DNA from: a virus
Strand: one strand, 5' to 3'
DNA: 64,000 nt
Virus record (IMG/VR): IMGVR_UViG_3300009085_000027
Location: 1 to 64,000 of that record
Below, in pieces: positions 26,490-35,118 of this stretch. Each line of letters opens with the position of its first letter. Positions within the stretch are counted from its first letter, which is position 1. The notes below the pieces were generated by a model. It was not told the origin of the DNA and searched no databases. It saw nothing but the letters and a program-made list of their open reading frames with translations. Made by a program: the position numbers and the translations under genes.

Positions 26490-27173
26490 ATGGACCACCG
26501 CAAAGAACTGCGGGTCATCAAAGAGAACTGGAATGGCTGCTCACGTTGTGGACTCTACGAGTTCCGCAGCGTGAGCTGTCCTGTTGTCGGTGTAGGAACC
26601 GCCGACGCAGACTACCTGTTCGTCTTAGAGGCCCCGACGAAGCAAGACATGAAGGCTGGGAAGCCGCTCAGCGGAGAAGACGGCGACGTCTTCCGCCGAC
26701 TTCTCGAAGGCAGTGAGATCCCCATGAAGTCTGTCTACACCACCACAGTGGTGGGGTGTCAGCCCTTCGTGGTTCTCCCCGCCACTGAAGACGCACCGGC
26801 TCGTTCACAAGACCGGCTACCCAACGCTGAAGAGGTAGACGCCTGCAAAGAACGAATCCGACAAATCATCTACGCCGTGGACCCCAGGGTCATCATCGCT
26901 ATGGGCAACAACGCCTGGAAGTCCTTGGTGCCTACCAAGGGTCGTGGGCGAATCAACACAGTAGCCGAAGCCGCGGGCAACATGTACGAGACCGAGATCC
27001 CCGGCCGGTTTCCTGGCGGTAGGATGCTCCGATACCCCGTACTGGCGACACTCAGCTTGGAGCAAGTGATGTCCAACCCCAGCGTTGCTGAGCACGCCCC
27101 GATCACCTCCACCATGGAGGCGTTACTACGACTACACAAATACACAACCTGGTTGAAGAAAGCAGAAGCATGA
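26490..27173 (+). CDS. Uracil-DNA glycosylase superfamily protein (family 4-like)
   Basis: The 227-aa protein has paired N-terminal cysteines C17 and C20 (NGCSRCGLY), then C90 and C119, the spacing expected for the 4Fe-4S cluster of family 4 UDGs. The nucleotide-pocket motif reads VLEAPTKQDMKAGKPLSGED (45-64), comparable to the family's EAPG...ED...G.PF.G. The usual HPS-type motif near the C-terminus is not evident (ATLSLEQVMSNPS), so catalytic competence is uncertain. It could be an active repair enzyme or a non-catalytic uracil or end-binding replication factor, as in some phages. Its end overlaps the next gene's ATG by 4 bases. Confidence 0.75.
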   Translation: MDHRKELRVIKENWNGCSRCGLYEFRSVSCPVVGVGTADADYLFVLEAPTKQDMKAGKPLSGEDGDVFRRLLEGSEIPMKSVYTTTVVGCQPFVVLPATEDAPARSQDRLPNAEEVDACKERIRQIIYAVDPRVIIAMGNNAWKSLVPTKGRGRINTVAEAAGNMYETEIPGRFPGGRMLRYPVLATLSLEQVMSNPSVAEHAPITSTMEALLRLHKYTTWLKKAEA

Positions 27174-27580
27174 GTCGCGCCATCCCCCTTGCAGCACAAG
27201 CCGCCCTGTCCAAGTTCGAGTCAGCACGAGAGACTCTGAACTCGTACTCCCAGCGCAACGCAAAGATCATCAGAGACTACGATATGCTGAGACAGGCCCA
27301 CAACGAGGCCTTGAAGCATATGAAGAGCGTCTACAAGGAGCACTACAACCTCATCGGTGAGAGCTTCGGAGACTTCAGGGCTCAGCCCAGGAGGGAGCTC
27401 GACGTCGACAAACTCATGATGCTGCTTGGCACAGCAGCCGACGCCGTGACGAAGGTTGACTACAAGATCGATCGTGAGGCGTACAACACGGCCGTGAAGT
27501 CTGGTCTGATCCCAGCCAGCGTTGTGCAAGCCGTTGAGATCGAGGCCCAGCCAGCCATCTATGGCCCGAAAGAGGTGTGA
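27170..27580 (+). CDS. Hypothetical coiled-coil protein, 136 aa
   Basis: The N-terminal 70 residues form an uninterrupted polar helix, probably coiled coil (LSKFESARETLNSYSQRNAK; IIRDYDMLRQAHNEALKHMK). A small C-terminal helical domain follows. No catalytic motif. It is coupled to both neighbours by ATGA and TGATG overlaps. In phages, short helical proteins near recombination genes may be mediators or adaptors, but this is not demonstrable from the sequence. Confidence 0.7.
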   Translation: MSRAIPLAAQAALSKFESARETLNSYSQRNAKIIRDYDMLRQAHNEALKHMKSVYKEHYNLIGESFGDFRAQPRRELDVDKLMMLLGTAADAVTKVDYKIDREAYNTAVKSGLIPASVVQAVEIEAQPAIYGPKEV

Positions 27581-27963
27581 TGCCTGCGTACCTAGAGCGT
27601 CGTACTTTTGTGACGGTCCGGGACAGGGATGGCGAGGAAATCAAATACATCGGAGACGTAATGGCATCGCATACGAAGACGGAAGTCAAAACAGGCGATC
27701 TCTACGCCGAGGTCTACGGGAACGGGGCCGCCCGAGTATCCGTGGGTCTCGGAGAGAAGATCGGTGGGCCTTATGGCTACAGCAGTGTAGACGTCAGAGT
27801 CAATGTGACACTGACATGCAACCAGGATGAGGAGACCCTGACTCGAGCAGCGCATCTGGCGTTTCGGGAGTGCGTCAGCGTCACCGATGACATCATCGAC
27901 AAGTCTATGACCATGTTGAAGCACCACTTAGAGCGCAACTACGAGGACGGCCGTGCCAGGTGA
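27580..27963 (+). CDS. Hypothetical protein, 127 aa
   Basis: The ATG at 27580 overlaps the preceding stop (TGATG) with AAAGAGG upstream, and is preferred over a GTG three bases earlier. The protein is beta-rich at first (RTFVTVRDRDGEEIKYIGDV; RVNVTLTCNQDEETLTRAAH), then helical at the C-terminus. It resembles small ssDNA- or protein-binding folds in general outline only. No family is recognised. Confidence 0.7.
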   Translation: MPAYLERRTFVTVRDRDGEEIKYIGDVMASHTKTEVKTGDLYAEVYGNGAARVSVGLGEKIGGPYGYSSVDVRVNVTLTCNQDEETLTRAAHLAFRECVSVTDDIIDKSMTMLKHHLERNYEDGRAR

Positions 27964-28297
27964 GAACACTGGCTTCCGTGGCAGTGTCGTCAATGTTTCA
28001 GAGGTGATCGTCCAAGGCGACTCCGTGAACGGGGCCCGGGTGATTTTCCGGGTTCTGTTCACGGACACCGAGGGTGTGGTTCATGCCACCACCAAGCACG
28101 AGATCGATCCGATGGCTCATGGCTCTGACCTACAAGAGGCTGTGTCCGCACTGGTGAAGGCGGTCACGCGATGGGCAGAGACAGCGCATTTCTCCGCACC
28201 CATACTAGAATCCACAAAGAAAGAGATGATCCTTGGACTCGCAGAAAGTCTCGAAGATGCGACTGGCCCCGCTGGAGGTTCTATCCCGCAAGGTTGA
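27953..28297 (+). CDS. Hypothetical protein, 114 aa
   Basis: A GTG start at 27953 overlaps the upstream stop by 11 bases. The sequence has a beta hairpin region (SEVIVQGDSVNGARVIFRVL) followed by a helical part (SDLQEAVSALVKAVTRWAET), a layout like the preceding 127-aa protein (beta strands, then a long helix). The two may be diverged duplicates. No functional motif was seen. Confidence 0.65.
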   Translation: MPGENTGFRGSVVNVSEVIVQGDSVNGARVIFRVLFTDTEGVVHATTKHEIDPMAHGSDLQEAVSALVKAVTRWAETAHFSAPILESTKKEMILGLAESLEDATGPAGGSIPQG

Positions 28298-29306
28298 GGA
28301 CTTTGCCGCTCTGTGTAAGCCCGACTTCATCTACGAAGATGGCTGTGCACAGGGAATGGTCTTTGCTGAAGTAGATCTCAGCAGCGTCGCTGGAGACAAC
28401 GAACCAAAGACCGTAGGACTGGTGATCGAGAACCCAGACCCAACACCCCATGTGTTCACCCGGTGGAGTCGAACCCAGGTGCTCTCACACATGGGTGTGA
28501 GGGAGAAGTGGTTCCGCATCACCAGCGGACTCGACGAGGTGCAGGAACTGAACCGCCGGCTACCCACGATGCAGAACCACATGGTCAGGACGATGGAGTC
28601 TTTCGATGACCCCGGACTCCGACTGATCCGTGGTTTCGTCTCCCGGAGATACGCCGACATCCCTGACACCGAAATCATGCGAGCTCTGACAGGGCTCATG
28701 CCGGAGGGCAGCTACCTGAAGCAGTACTCCGGAAAAACAGATCGGGCCCTCTACGTCTACGCCCTCACCCCAGGAGAACCTGTCGAGATCCCAGGCACTC
28801 AACTCAAGGGCCGTCCCGGGGTGGTAATCAAGAACAGTGAGGTCGGGTTCACATCACTCTGGGTGATACCGATCTTGTTCATCTCCGATGACCGAGATCC
28901 CCATGGCTGGATCCCATTGGTCCTGGAGAAACAAGTGGCCTTGCGCCGCGTTCATCGCGGAAGTGTCGATGACCTAGCCTCCGACTTCAAAGGGGCCCTG
29001 GGCAAGGCTGCAGGTGTCTGGGGGTCTCTGGAGGACAAGCTCCAGGGCCTAGCCAACATCCACTACCCTGACATCGACACCGCAGTTCTCAAAATGACCG
29101 AGGCATTGGATAAGTCAGGGGCAACCCGGGCTTTCGCCTTTCGCTGTGAGCAACACTACAGAGCCAACCCGGCCTCTATCCCAGATGGGGTGGGGGTCTT
29201 CAACTCTGTGCTTCACGTCGTAGGCGAGGAAACCAACCAGGACGACGCATACGTCAAGGCCGCAGTGGCCGGGGCTATGCTGTTCAGACTCCTGGGCCTG
29301 CGCTGA
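28257..29306 (+). CDS. DUF932-like phage protein, 349 aa
   Basis: The segment GRPGVVIKNSEVGFTSLWVI (near residue 185) and the earlier RGFVSRRYADIPDTEIMRAL match the pattern of DUF932-type phage/plasmid proteins (a SxRY block followed by a NSEVG block). Their role is unknown, though they usually lie in replication regions. The ATG at 28257 is chosen; a TTG at 28233 is in frame and has a slightly better upstream purine run. The gene overlaps its upstream neighbour by 41 bases, and a structured non-coding gap follows it. Confidence 0.7.
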   Translation: MRLAPLEVLSRKVEDFAALCKPDFIYEDGCAQGMVFAEVDLSSVAGDNEPKTVGLVIENPDPTPHVFTRWSRTQVLSHMGVREKWFRITSGLDEVQELNRRLPTMQNHMVRTMESFDDPGLRLIRGFVSRRYADIPDTEIMRALTGLMPEGSYLKQYSGKTDRALYVYALTPGEPVEIPGTQLKGRPGVVIKNSEVGFTSLWVIPILFISDDRDPHGWIPLVLEKQVALRRVHRGSVDDLASDFKGALGKAAGVWGSLEDKLQGLANIHYPDIDTAVLKMTEALDKSGATRAFAFRCEQHYRANPASIPDGVGVFNSVLHVVGEETNQDDAYVKAAVAGAMLFRLLGLR

Positions 29307-29418
29307 CCCCACTCCAGGTGGGGAATGGCAACCATCACCACACCATGTGGTGGGTGACGGTTGTCTCCATTGCACCCCACCACGGGTCCCCGTAAAACCG
29401 TCGACCCAGCGGAGAGAC
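29307..29418 (+). promoter_or_regulatory. Structured leader upstream of the helicase-primase-polymerase genes
   Basis: The 112-base gap contains CCCCAC/GTGGGG (29307-29312 with 29318-29323). It also contains a longer stem of about 15 pairs, 29329-29345 with 29348-29363, with one mismatch and one bulge. The 3' arm of that stem (TGGTGGGTG) can instead pair with CACCCCACCAC at about 29372-29382, so two folds compete. No T run follows. GGAGAG at 29411 is the ribosome binding site for the next gene. Confidence 0.5.
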
Positions 29419-30927
29419 ATGCACCATATCGAAATCCGACTGCTGACCACCATGCTGCATCGCGGTGACTTCGCACCACTCATACAGGGTGACATAGCCG
29501 CCGAACACTTCGAGTCCGATCTTGGTAAGATCCTCTTTGGATTCATATCAGGATACAGTCAGCAAACCGACAAGGTCGCTAGGTACCCATCTCTGGCGGT
29601 GGTTCGTAGTCGCTTCGATCATATCGAGCTTCCAGAACCAGACCCAGGTGACACTGTTGAGTCCTTGTTGCACGAGACGCTCCTCACCCGCACCAAGTCG
29701 GAGCTACGCAAGATAGCTACGGACCTGCAGTCCGTGGCACTGAGCTCGGACAACCCCAGGGACTCACTACCTGAGATCTTGGGCGCTCTGAAACGAATCT
29801 CGGACAAGGGACAGAGAAGCCGCCATCTGTCCCTGGCCGAAGCCTACCCCACCATCCTGGAGAACTACGCCACCGGAGAGATCCTTCCAGACGGTATTCC
29901 GTACCCCTGGGAGTCTTTGAACAAGGCCACGAAGGGAATGCACCGCAAGGAGTTCTACGTCTTCGCCGGGAGGCCTAAATCCAGGAAGACCTTCATCGCT
30001 TTGTGCATCGCGGTTCACGCGATGAAGAACAGCCACGCCAGGATCTTGGTGTTCACCCCCGAGATGCCAAGAATGCAGGTGTTGCTCCGCGTAATCGCGT
30101 TCCTCAGCGAGGTTCACTACTTCGAGCTGAAGAACGGGAAGCTGAGCGGCGCAGAGGAGATGATGCTCATCGAGCAGGCCAGGACCTACGCGATGATGTC
30201 GTCGGAGACCGAGAATGACTATCAGATCCGACTGAACCGAAGTCTCGGACTCCCCTCCGGAATCATACCCTCCATCGACGTGGTGGAGAGTACCGGACGC
30301 ACCGTGTCATGGATGGAATCGCAGATCGAGATGTATAGACCCGACATTGTCATCTGCGACTCCTTCTACCGCCAAGCACCCGAGGGCACCAGGAAAAGCG
30401 ATGCAGACTGGAAGGCCGTCACCTACATCTCAAGAGCCCTAAAAGATCTTGCGATGTCGACGAATACGTGCATCCTTGGGACCCACCAGATGAACCGTGG
30501 GGCCGAGGGTCAGATCGGCACACTCTCCAACATGGCCCTGGCGGACGCCATCGGGCAGGACGCAGACGTCATCTACCGCGTCATCACACAGAACTCCCAG
30601 GGAGCGGGTAGGTCAGCACTCGTAATCCTGGGTGGTCGTGAGGTGTCCATTGATGGGGTCTTCATCAACAACGAGCCATGCTTCGATTTCACTGAGATTG
30701 GAGCGATCACGAATAAGGCCGCTATCGTGAAGTGGCTCGAAGAGGATGACAACGCCGCTGCTGAGGAGGCCGCCAAAGAACTCCTGCACCGACGCGGTGG
30801 GCCATCCGGGGGCAAGAAGGGGGCAGCGAAGAAGAAGGATGAGACGTACAGCAAGGCCTCGGGCAACGTCAATGCAAAGAAAGCTGAGCTGGGTAATGCA
30901 CAGACCGCAATCGACAGCGCGACGTAG
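29419..30927 (+). CDS. DnaB-like replicative helicase
   Basis: This 502-aa RecA-fold helicase unwinds DNA at the fork and works with the primase encoded next. The start is the ATG at 29419 behind GGAGAG. A DnaB-type N-terminal helical domain (1-150) leads to the helicase domain with FAGRPKSRKTFIAL (182-195), which keeps the Lys-Thr of Walker A but not the usual Gly-x-Gly. A Walker B-like PDIVICDSFY lies near residue 330, followed by an LGTHQMNRGAE switch region. The C-terminus is a Lys/Gly/Ala-rich tail (GGPSGGKKGAAKKKDETYSK). The primase start lies two bases after the stop. Confidence 0.85.
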   Translation: MHHIEIRLLTTMLHRGDFAPLIQGDIAAEHFESDLGKILFGFISGYSQQTDKVARYPSLAVVRSRFDHIELPEPDPGDTVESLLHETLLTRTKSELRKIATDLQSVALSSDNPRDSLPEILGALKRISDKGQRSRHLSLAEAYPTILENYATGEILPDGIPYPWESLNKATKGMHRKEFYVFAGRPKSRKTFIALCIAVHAMKNSHARILVFTPEMPRMQVLLRVIAFLSEVHYFELKNGKLSGAEEMMLIEQARTYAMMSSETENDYQIRLNRSLGLPSGIIPSIDVVESTGRTVSWMESQIEMYRPDIVICDSFYRQAPEGTRKSDADWKAVTYISRALKDLAMSTNTCILGTHQMNRGAEGQIGTLSNMALADAIGQDADVIYRVITQNSQGAGRSALVILGGREVSIDGVFINNEPCFDFTEIGAITNKAAIVKWLEEDDNAAAEEAAKELLHRRGGPSGGKKGAAKKKDETYSKASGNVNAKKAELGNAQTAIDSAT

Positions 30928-30929
30928 TC

Positions 30930-32027
30930 ATGTCCAGAGACATAGCTGATACGATCTTTGAGCTTTCACCCGGTCTACGTGACGGGGCGAAGGTCGCATC
31001 GAACCACATCATGATCCGATGCCCGTTCCACAACATGGGACAGGAGCGGACACCCTCAATGTCGGTGAGCACGGAGAAGCCCGTGTTCAACTGCTTTGGC
31101 TGCGGAGAGTCCGGGCACGTATCCAGGCTCCTCCGCCATTTCGGGGCTGGCAAAGAGTCCATCGACGCCATCCTGACGTCAGCAGGTCTCAACAACCCTG
31201 GAGTGGTCAAGACCGGTGGCAGGGTCGCGGCGACGTACATCGCCAACGTCAACCCCTTCCGCGGTGAGTTCGTCCTCGACGAAGAGATCCTTGACGAGTA
31301 TCGAATGGCCCCTGGCGTGCTCCTATCCGCGGGGTTCACCAAGGACACGCTGAGGCACTTCGAGGTCGGGTTCGATCGAGCCAATCTGAGGATCACGTTC
31401 CCACTGAGGAACATCTTTGGGGAGCTCGTCGGTATCTCCGGCCGTGCAGTCCTCGACGTGGAACCGAAGTACAAGATCTATGTGACGGAGCTGATACGAC
31501 GCAGGGACATGCACGTACCAGAGACCTACACCATGGAGTCGGTGAAAAAGGCGTTGCTCTGGCACGCCCATGTAGTGCGACCTTTCTTGCTCAGCACCGA
31601 TGAGCCTCTGGTGGTTACCGAGGGGTTCAAGGCTTGTATGTGGGTCTGGCAAACATCCTATCAGGCTGTGTCCGCCCTCATCGGTGCGTACCTCACAGAT
31701 CTGCACGCAGAACTAATCGCAACATCAGTACGGCAGGTGATCCTCTTCCTCGACAACAACGGTGCCGGTATCCGTGGGACGTACCACGCCGGCAACCGAC
31801 TTACGAAGGTCGGTGTAGAGGTTCGTGTCGCGTCGTATCCCGATGACAGGGAGCAGCCCGACAACCTAAAGCCCGAAGAAGTACAACTCGCAATCGAAAA
31901 CGCTGAAAACTATCTGACCTGGAGAGAACGAAATGGGAAACGATTCATACATGAAGATGCGCTCCGGAGCGCTGGGCGGGGACATCGAAGGGCAGTTCAA
32001 GAAGCGGGCAGCAAACGTCGGTGGTAG
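30930..32027 (+). CDS. DnaG-type DNA primase
   Basis: The protein makes RNA primers for the fork. The N-terminal zinc finger is CPFH (31-34) and CFGC (55-58), the CHC2 pattern. The central region (about 110-180) matches the primase N-subdomain (LRITFPLRNIFGELVGISGR). The Toprim domain shows VTEGFKACMW with Glu231 and ILFLDNNGAG with Asp275. The second Asp of the usual DxD is Asn here. At 365 aa it is shorter than bacterial DnaG and lacks a clear helicase-binding domain. Its last 95 bases overlap the next gene in another frame, so the C-terminal basic tail may be dispensable. Confidence 0.85.
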   Translation: MSRDIADTIFELSPGLRDGAKVASNHIMIRCPFHNMGQERTPSMSVSTEKPVFNCFGCGESGHVSRLLRHFGAGKESIDAILTSAGLNNPGVVKTGGRVAATYIANVNPFRGEFVLDEEILDEYRMAPGVLLSAGFTKDTLRHFEVGFDRANLRITFPLRNIFGELVGISGRAVLDVEPKYKIYVTELIRRRDMHVPETYTMESVKKALLWHAHVVRPFLLSTDEPLVVTEGFKACMWVWQTSYQAVSALIGAYLTDLHAELIATSVRQVILFLDNNGAGIRGTYHAGNRLTKVGVEVRVASYPDDREQPDNLKPEEVQLAIENAENYLTWRERNGKRFIHEDALRSAGRGHRRAVQEAGSKRRW

Positions 32028-33108
32028 GGGCGGCCCACAACGGCAGATCCCGGAAGGCACCTTCGAGAGCTTCTACCCGTCTGAGACTCCGTGCTGGGTC
32101 CACATCTCTCCGACCAACTTCACGTACGATATTTACGACCGTGACAGCAAAGAGGTCGTAGAGGCCACCACGACCTGGCTCGAGACTATGGGTCACTACG
32201 TGCCGAAGAAGAAGCAGACCCTGGCCTGTTCCTCCGGGGCTCACATGGACAAGCCCTGCTATGGCTGCGCGGTGCAGCGGGCACACTACGAACGCATGGA
32301 CCGAATCCAAGAGCAGAAGGGATTCCGCCCAGAGGACAAGCCCCCAATCGGCAAGGGTTCGCGCTTCTCCTTCGCCGTCACGGTGATGGAGAAGTTCTAC
32401 ACCACCCCCGTCCTGGACAAGGACGGGAACCACCGCAAGACCCGGGCCGGTGCTCCGATCATGCGCCACACCCCGGCTCCACTCGTCAAAGAGAAGGACC
32501 GCACTGGCCCCACGGAGTTCGGTCGCCGCATGCACTGGACCATGGGCATGGAGAATCTCACCCAGCTGATTTCCGCAGCAGGACCCAAGCTGAAGCACCA
32601 CTGCATGAACTGTGCAGATGAGATGTGTGCTGCGGCTCTGACCTGCCCGAACTGTGAATCCGTGGTCAAGCTCCCCGAGGTTATCAGCGGAGAAGATCTC
32701 AGAATCGCTGTCTCCAACGAGCGGACCTGCTCAACATGTAAGGAGTCCTCGATCTTCGTCCCCAAGTACATGTGCGAGTGTGGCAAACCCAAGTCTGGTG
32801 GGAGCCTTCTAGGCTTCGACCTGCGAATCAAGAAGACCCCGGTCGGTGAGAAGTCCAGCATCATCGAGATCGTGGGTGTTCGGATGCCGACCCACCTGAA
32901 CAAAGCCAACCCCCAGGATGTCAGGGACCGGCTCACCAGCATGGTCATGGAGCCCCTCAATCTGCTGGAGATTTTCTCTCCAGCATCTCTGGCTATGCAG
33001 AAGGCTTGGATCGGAGACGACATCCTCCAGGGGATCAGTCCTGAGCCACGCAAGACCAAGGCTACCGAAACGGAGTCGTACTCCGACTCTGTCAACTACA
33101 ACGAGTAA
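31933..33108 (+). CDS. Multi-zinc-ribbon replication-region protein, 391 aa
   Basis: GGAGAG lies 6 bases before the ATG, inside the primase end. Cysteine clusters occur at about 96-113 (CSSGAHMDKPCYGC). There are three further CxxC pairs at about 222-240 (CMNC, CPNC) and CSTC/CEC near 260-280. The middle is an OB-like beta-rich region (FSFAVTVMEKFYTTPVLDKD) and the C-terminus is acidic and Ser/Thr-rich. Position between primase and polymerase, plus an acidic tail, makes a single-stranded DNA-binding protein a reasonable guess. This resembles the logic of gp32, which also binds zinc and ends in an acidic tail. No homology to gp32 is claimed. Confidence 0.75.
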   Translation: MGNDSYMKMRSGALGGDIEGQFKKRAANVGGRGGPQRQIPEGTFESFYPSETPCWVHISPTNFTYDIYDRDSKEVVEATTTWLETMGHYVPKKKQTLACSSGAHMDKPCYGCAVQRAHYERMDRIQEQKGFRPEDKPPIGKGSRFSFAVTVMEKFYTTPVLDKDGNHRKTRAGAPIMRHTPAPLVKEKDRTGPTEFGRRMHWTMGMENLTQLISAAGPKLKHHCMNCADEMCAAALTCPNCESVVKLPEVISGEDLRIAVSNERTCSTCKESSIFVPKYMCECGKPKSGGSLLGFDLRIKKTPVGEKSSIIEIVGVRMPTHLNKANPQDVRDRLTSMVMEPLNLLEIFSPASLAMQKAWIGDDILQGISPEPRKTKATETESYSDSVNYNE

Positions 33109-33111
33109 CAC

Positions 33112-35118
33112 ATGCCGCGACTCCGACTGCTTCCGCCGGTAACGGCGGTGACTCAGCCGGAAGAGGCCACCCCGGTCATCGAGTACTTGATGAACCGGGG
33201 TGGTCAGATCGCAATCGATACAGAGACCACGGGACTTCACCGCACGAAGTCCCGTGTTCTCTTTTGGTCCATGGCCACAGAGGACAAACGTTTCTTCCTC
33301 TCGGTCGATCGACTCAATCAGTTCGATTGCCTCTTCCAGCGAAAAGACATCAGATGGCTCCTGACGAACGCCAAGTTCGACAAGCACATGTTGAAGAACA
33401 TGGGCTACGACCTCAGAGGTGAGGCCTGGGACATCATCGACATGGATGCCATGGACGATGACACACGCCCCCACGGGTTGAAGGAGCAGTCCAAGTACGC
33501 CTACGGCGCCAACTGGGGTGAGTTCAAGGATCTGTTCCTGGATCCCTACATGGTCTCTGAGGTCATGGGGATGGACGCTCTCATGCTGTCCGGATTCAAG
33601 AAGCTGGGGATCGGGGACAAGCTCCTGGAGGTCTACGACCAGTGCCCGGAGATTGTGGAGGAGTACGCCAGCTGCGACGCCTTCTTCACGTACATGCGCG
33701 CTGCGGACCTGATGAAGCAGCTCGACTCACTGTACTTGCCCACGGAGTACTTCCCCGAGCTACGCACCCTCCTCGACTACTACCGCATCATTGAGATGCC
33801 GCTGACCCAGACGCTGTGGAAGATGGAGCGTGTGGGGATCAATGTTGATGTCGACTACGTCAAGAAGATCGATGGCCCCATGCGAGACGGTATCCGGGCT
33901 GCTGAGAGCCGGGTACACGACGCAGCTGGCAAGAAGTTCAACGTCCGGTCCACCGATGAACTCAGGGGAATCTTGTTCGGTGAGAAGTCTGGATTCGGGT
34001 TCAGGCCTGTGTCCTACACCACGGGCAAGGGCAAGCCCGTTGCGAGTACGGATGAGAGCACACTGAGCATCTTGATGATGCGGACCCCAAAGGACTCTCC
34101 AGCGGGTAAGTTCCTCAAGGCGCTCGTCGATCACCGACATCTTGCCCAGCTGCACAGCACATACATCAAGAAGCTGCTCGGTCGTCTGGACGAGCACGAC
34201 ACCAGTCTGAGATGCAAGTTCAACCAGTCGGTGGCCCGCACCGGCCGGTTGAGTTCATCAGACCCCAACATGCAAAACATCCCAGCCCGTAATGACCCCT
34301 ACAAGATCCGTGGGGCTTTTACGGCGCGCAACGGCAAGGAACTCATCGACTACGACTACCCCCAGATTGAGTTCCGCATCGCTGCGGTCTTGTCCGGGGA
34401 AGAAGGCATGATGGAGTCCATCCGTAAGGGATGGGACGTACACAACGCCAACACCGTTAGGATGTACAAGTCCGACTCTGACGTCACCTACGAAGCCGTA
34501 GTTGAATCCCGAAGGAAGAAGGACGCCAAAGAGTCACTGACTGAGATAGATCGCAAGCTACTGCGGTTCCGAGACGGCGCCAAGACATCTGGTCTGGGAT
34601 GTCTCTACGGTGAAGGTTCCGGAAAGATGGCTCACGACCTGGGCTGTAGCAAAGACGAGGCCCAGGAGCTGATCAACACCTTCTTCACCGCGAATAAGAT
34701 GATCCATGCGTCGATTCAATCGATGCACAGCTTCGCCCACGAGACAGAGATGACCTACACCATGCTAGGTCGTATCCGTCGCCTCCACCGCATCAACTCC
34801 AGCCTTGGAGGTTTGGTCGCGGAGGAACGTAGACAGTCCTACAACACCCTGATCCAAGGCAGCGGCGCAGAGATGCTGAAACTGGCCATGCTTCAGATCG
34901 ATAATGACCCCGACTTCCAAGCCCTTGGTGGTCGACTTCTACTCACAGTGCATGACGAGCTCGTCGCTGAAGCCCCAAAGGACACAGCAGCAGAAGTCAG
35001 TCGCATCATGAAAGCCAAGATGAGCGATCCCTACAACTGGGGGCCAATCGTAATGACGTACCCCGTACCCGTAGATCCCGAAGGGGCGCGGGGCCACCGA
35101 TGGAGCGATCTCAAGTGA
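33112..35118 (+). CDS. Family A DNA polymerase with 3'-5' exonuclease
   Basis: This 668-aa replicative polymerase of the Pol I family lacks the 5'-3' exonuclease domain. The proofreading domain keeps DTE (36-38), Asp90 (NAKFDKHM) and Tyr185/Asp189 (EYASCDAFF). The polymerase domain has ARTGRLSSSDPNMQNIP (375-391) and motif A DYDYPQIEFR (Asp413/415). It also has motif B RDGAKTSGLGCLYG (487-500) and motif C HDE (614-616). The residue equivalent to E. coli Phe762 is Leu495. Motif A has Pro where Ser is usual (DYSQIE). It starts three bases after the zinc-ribbon gene, and its end overlaps the recombinase start. Confidence 0.95.
   Translation: MPRLRLLPPVTAVTQPEEATPVIEYLMNRGGQIAIDTETTGLHRTKSRVLFWSMATEDKRFFLSVDRLNQFDCLFQRKDIRWLLTNAKFDKHMLKNMGYDLRGEAWDIIDMDAMDDDTRPHGLKEQSKYAYGANWGEFKDLFLDPYMVSEVMGMDALMLSGFKKLGIGDKLLEVYDQCPEIVEEYASCDAFFTYMRAADLMKQLDSLYLPTEYFPELRTLLDYYRIIEMPLTQTLWKMERVGINVDVDYVKKIDGPMRDGIRAAESRVHDAAGKKFNVRSTDELRGILFGEKSGFGFRPVSYTTGKGKPVASTDESTLSILMMRTPKDSPAGKFLKALVDHRHLAQLHSTYIKKLLGRLDEHDTSLRCKFNQSVARTGRLSSSDPNMQNIPARNDPYKIRGAFTARNGKELIDYDYPQIEFRIAAVLSGEEGMMESIRKGWDVHNANTVRMYKSDSDVTYEAVVESRRKKDAKESLTEIDRKLLRFRDGAKTSGLGCLYGEGSGKMAHDLGCSKDEAQELINTFFTANKMIHASIQSMHSFAHETEMTYTMLGRIRRLHRINSSLGGLVAEERRQSYNTLIQGSGAEMLKLAMLQIDNDPDFQALGGRLLLTVHDELVAEAPKDTAAEVSRIMKAKMSDPYNWGPIVMTYPVPVDPEGARGHRWSDLK

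Noticed and set aside
31652-31670. Another CTATCAG-like promoter motif
   Set aside because: It lies inside conserved primase coding sequence with no start codon at the expected distance.
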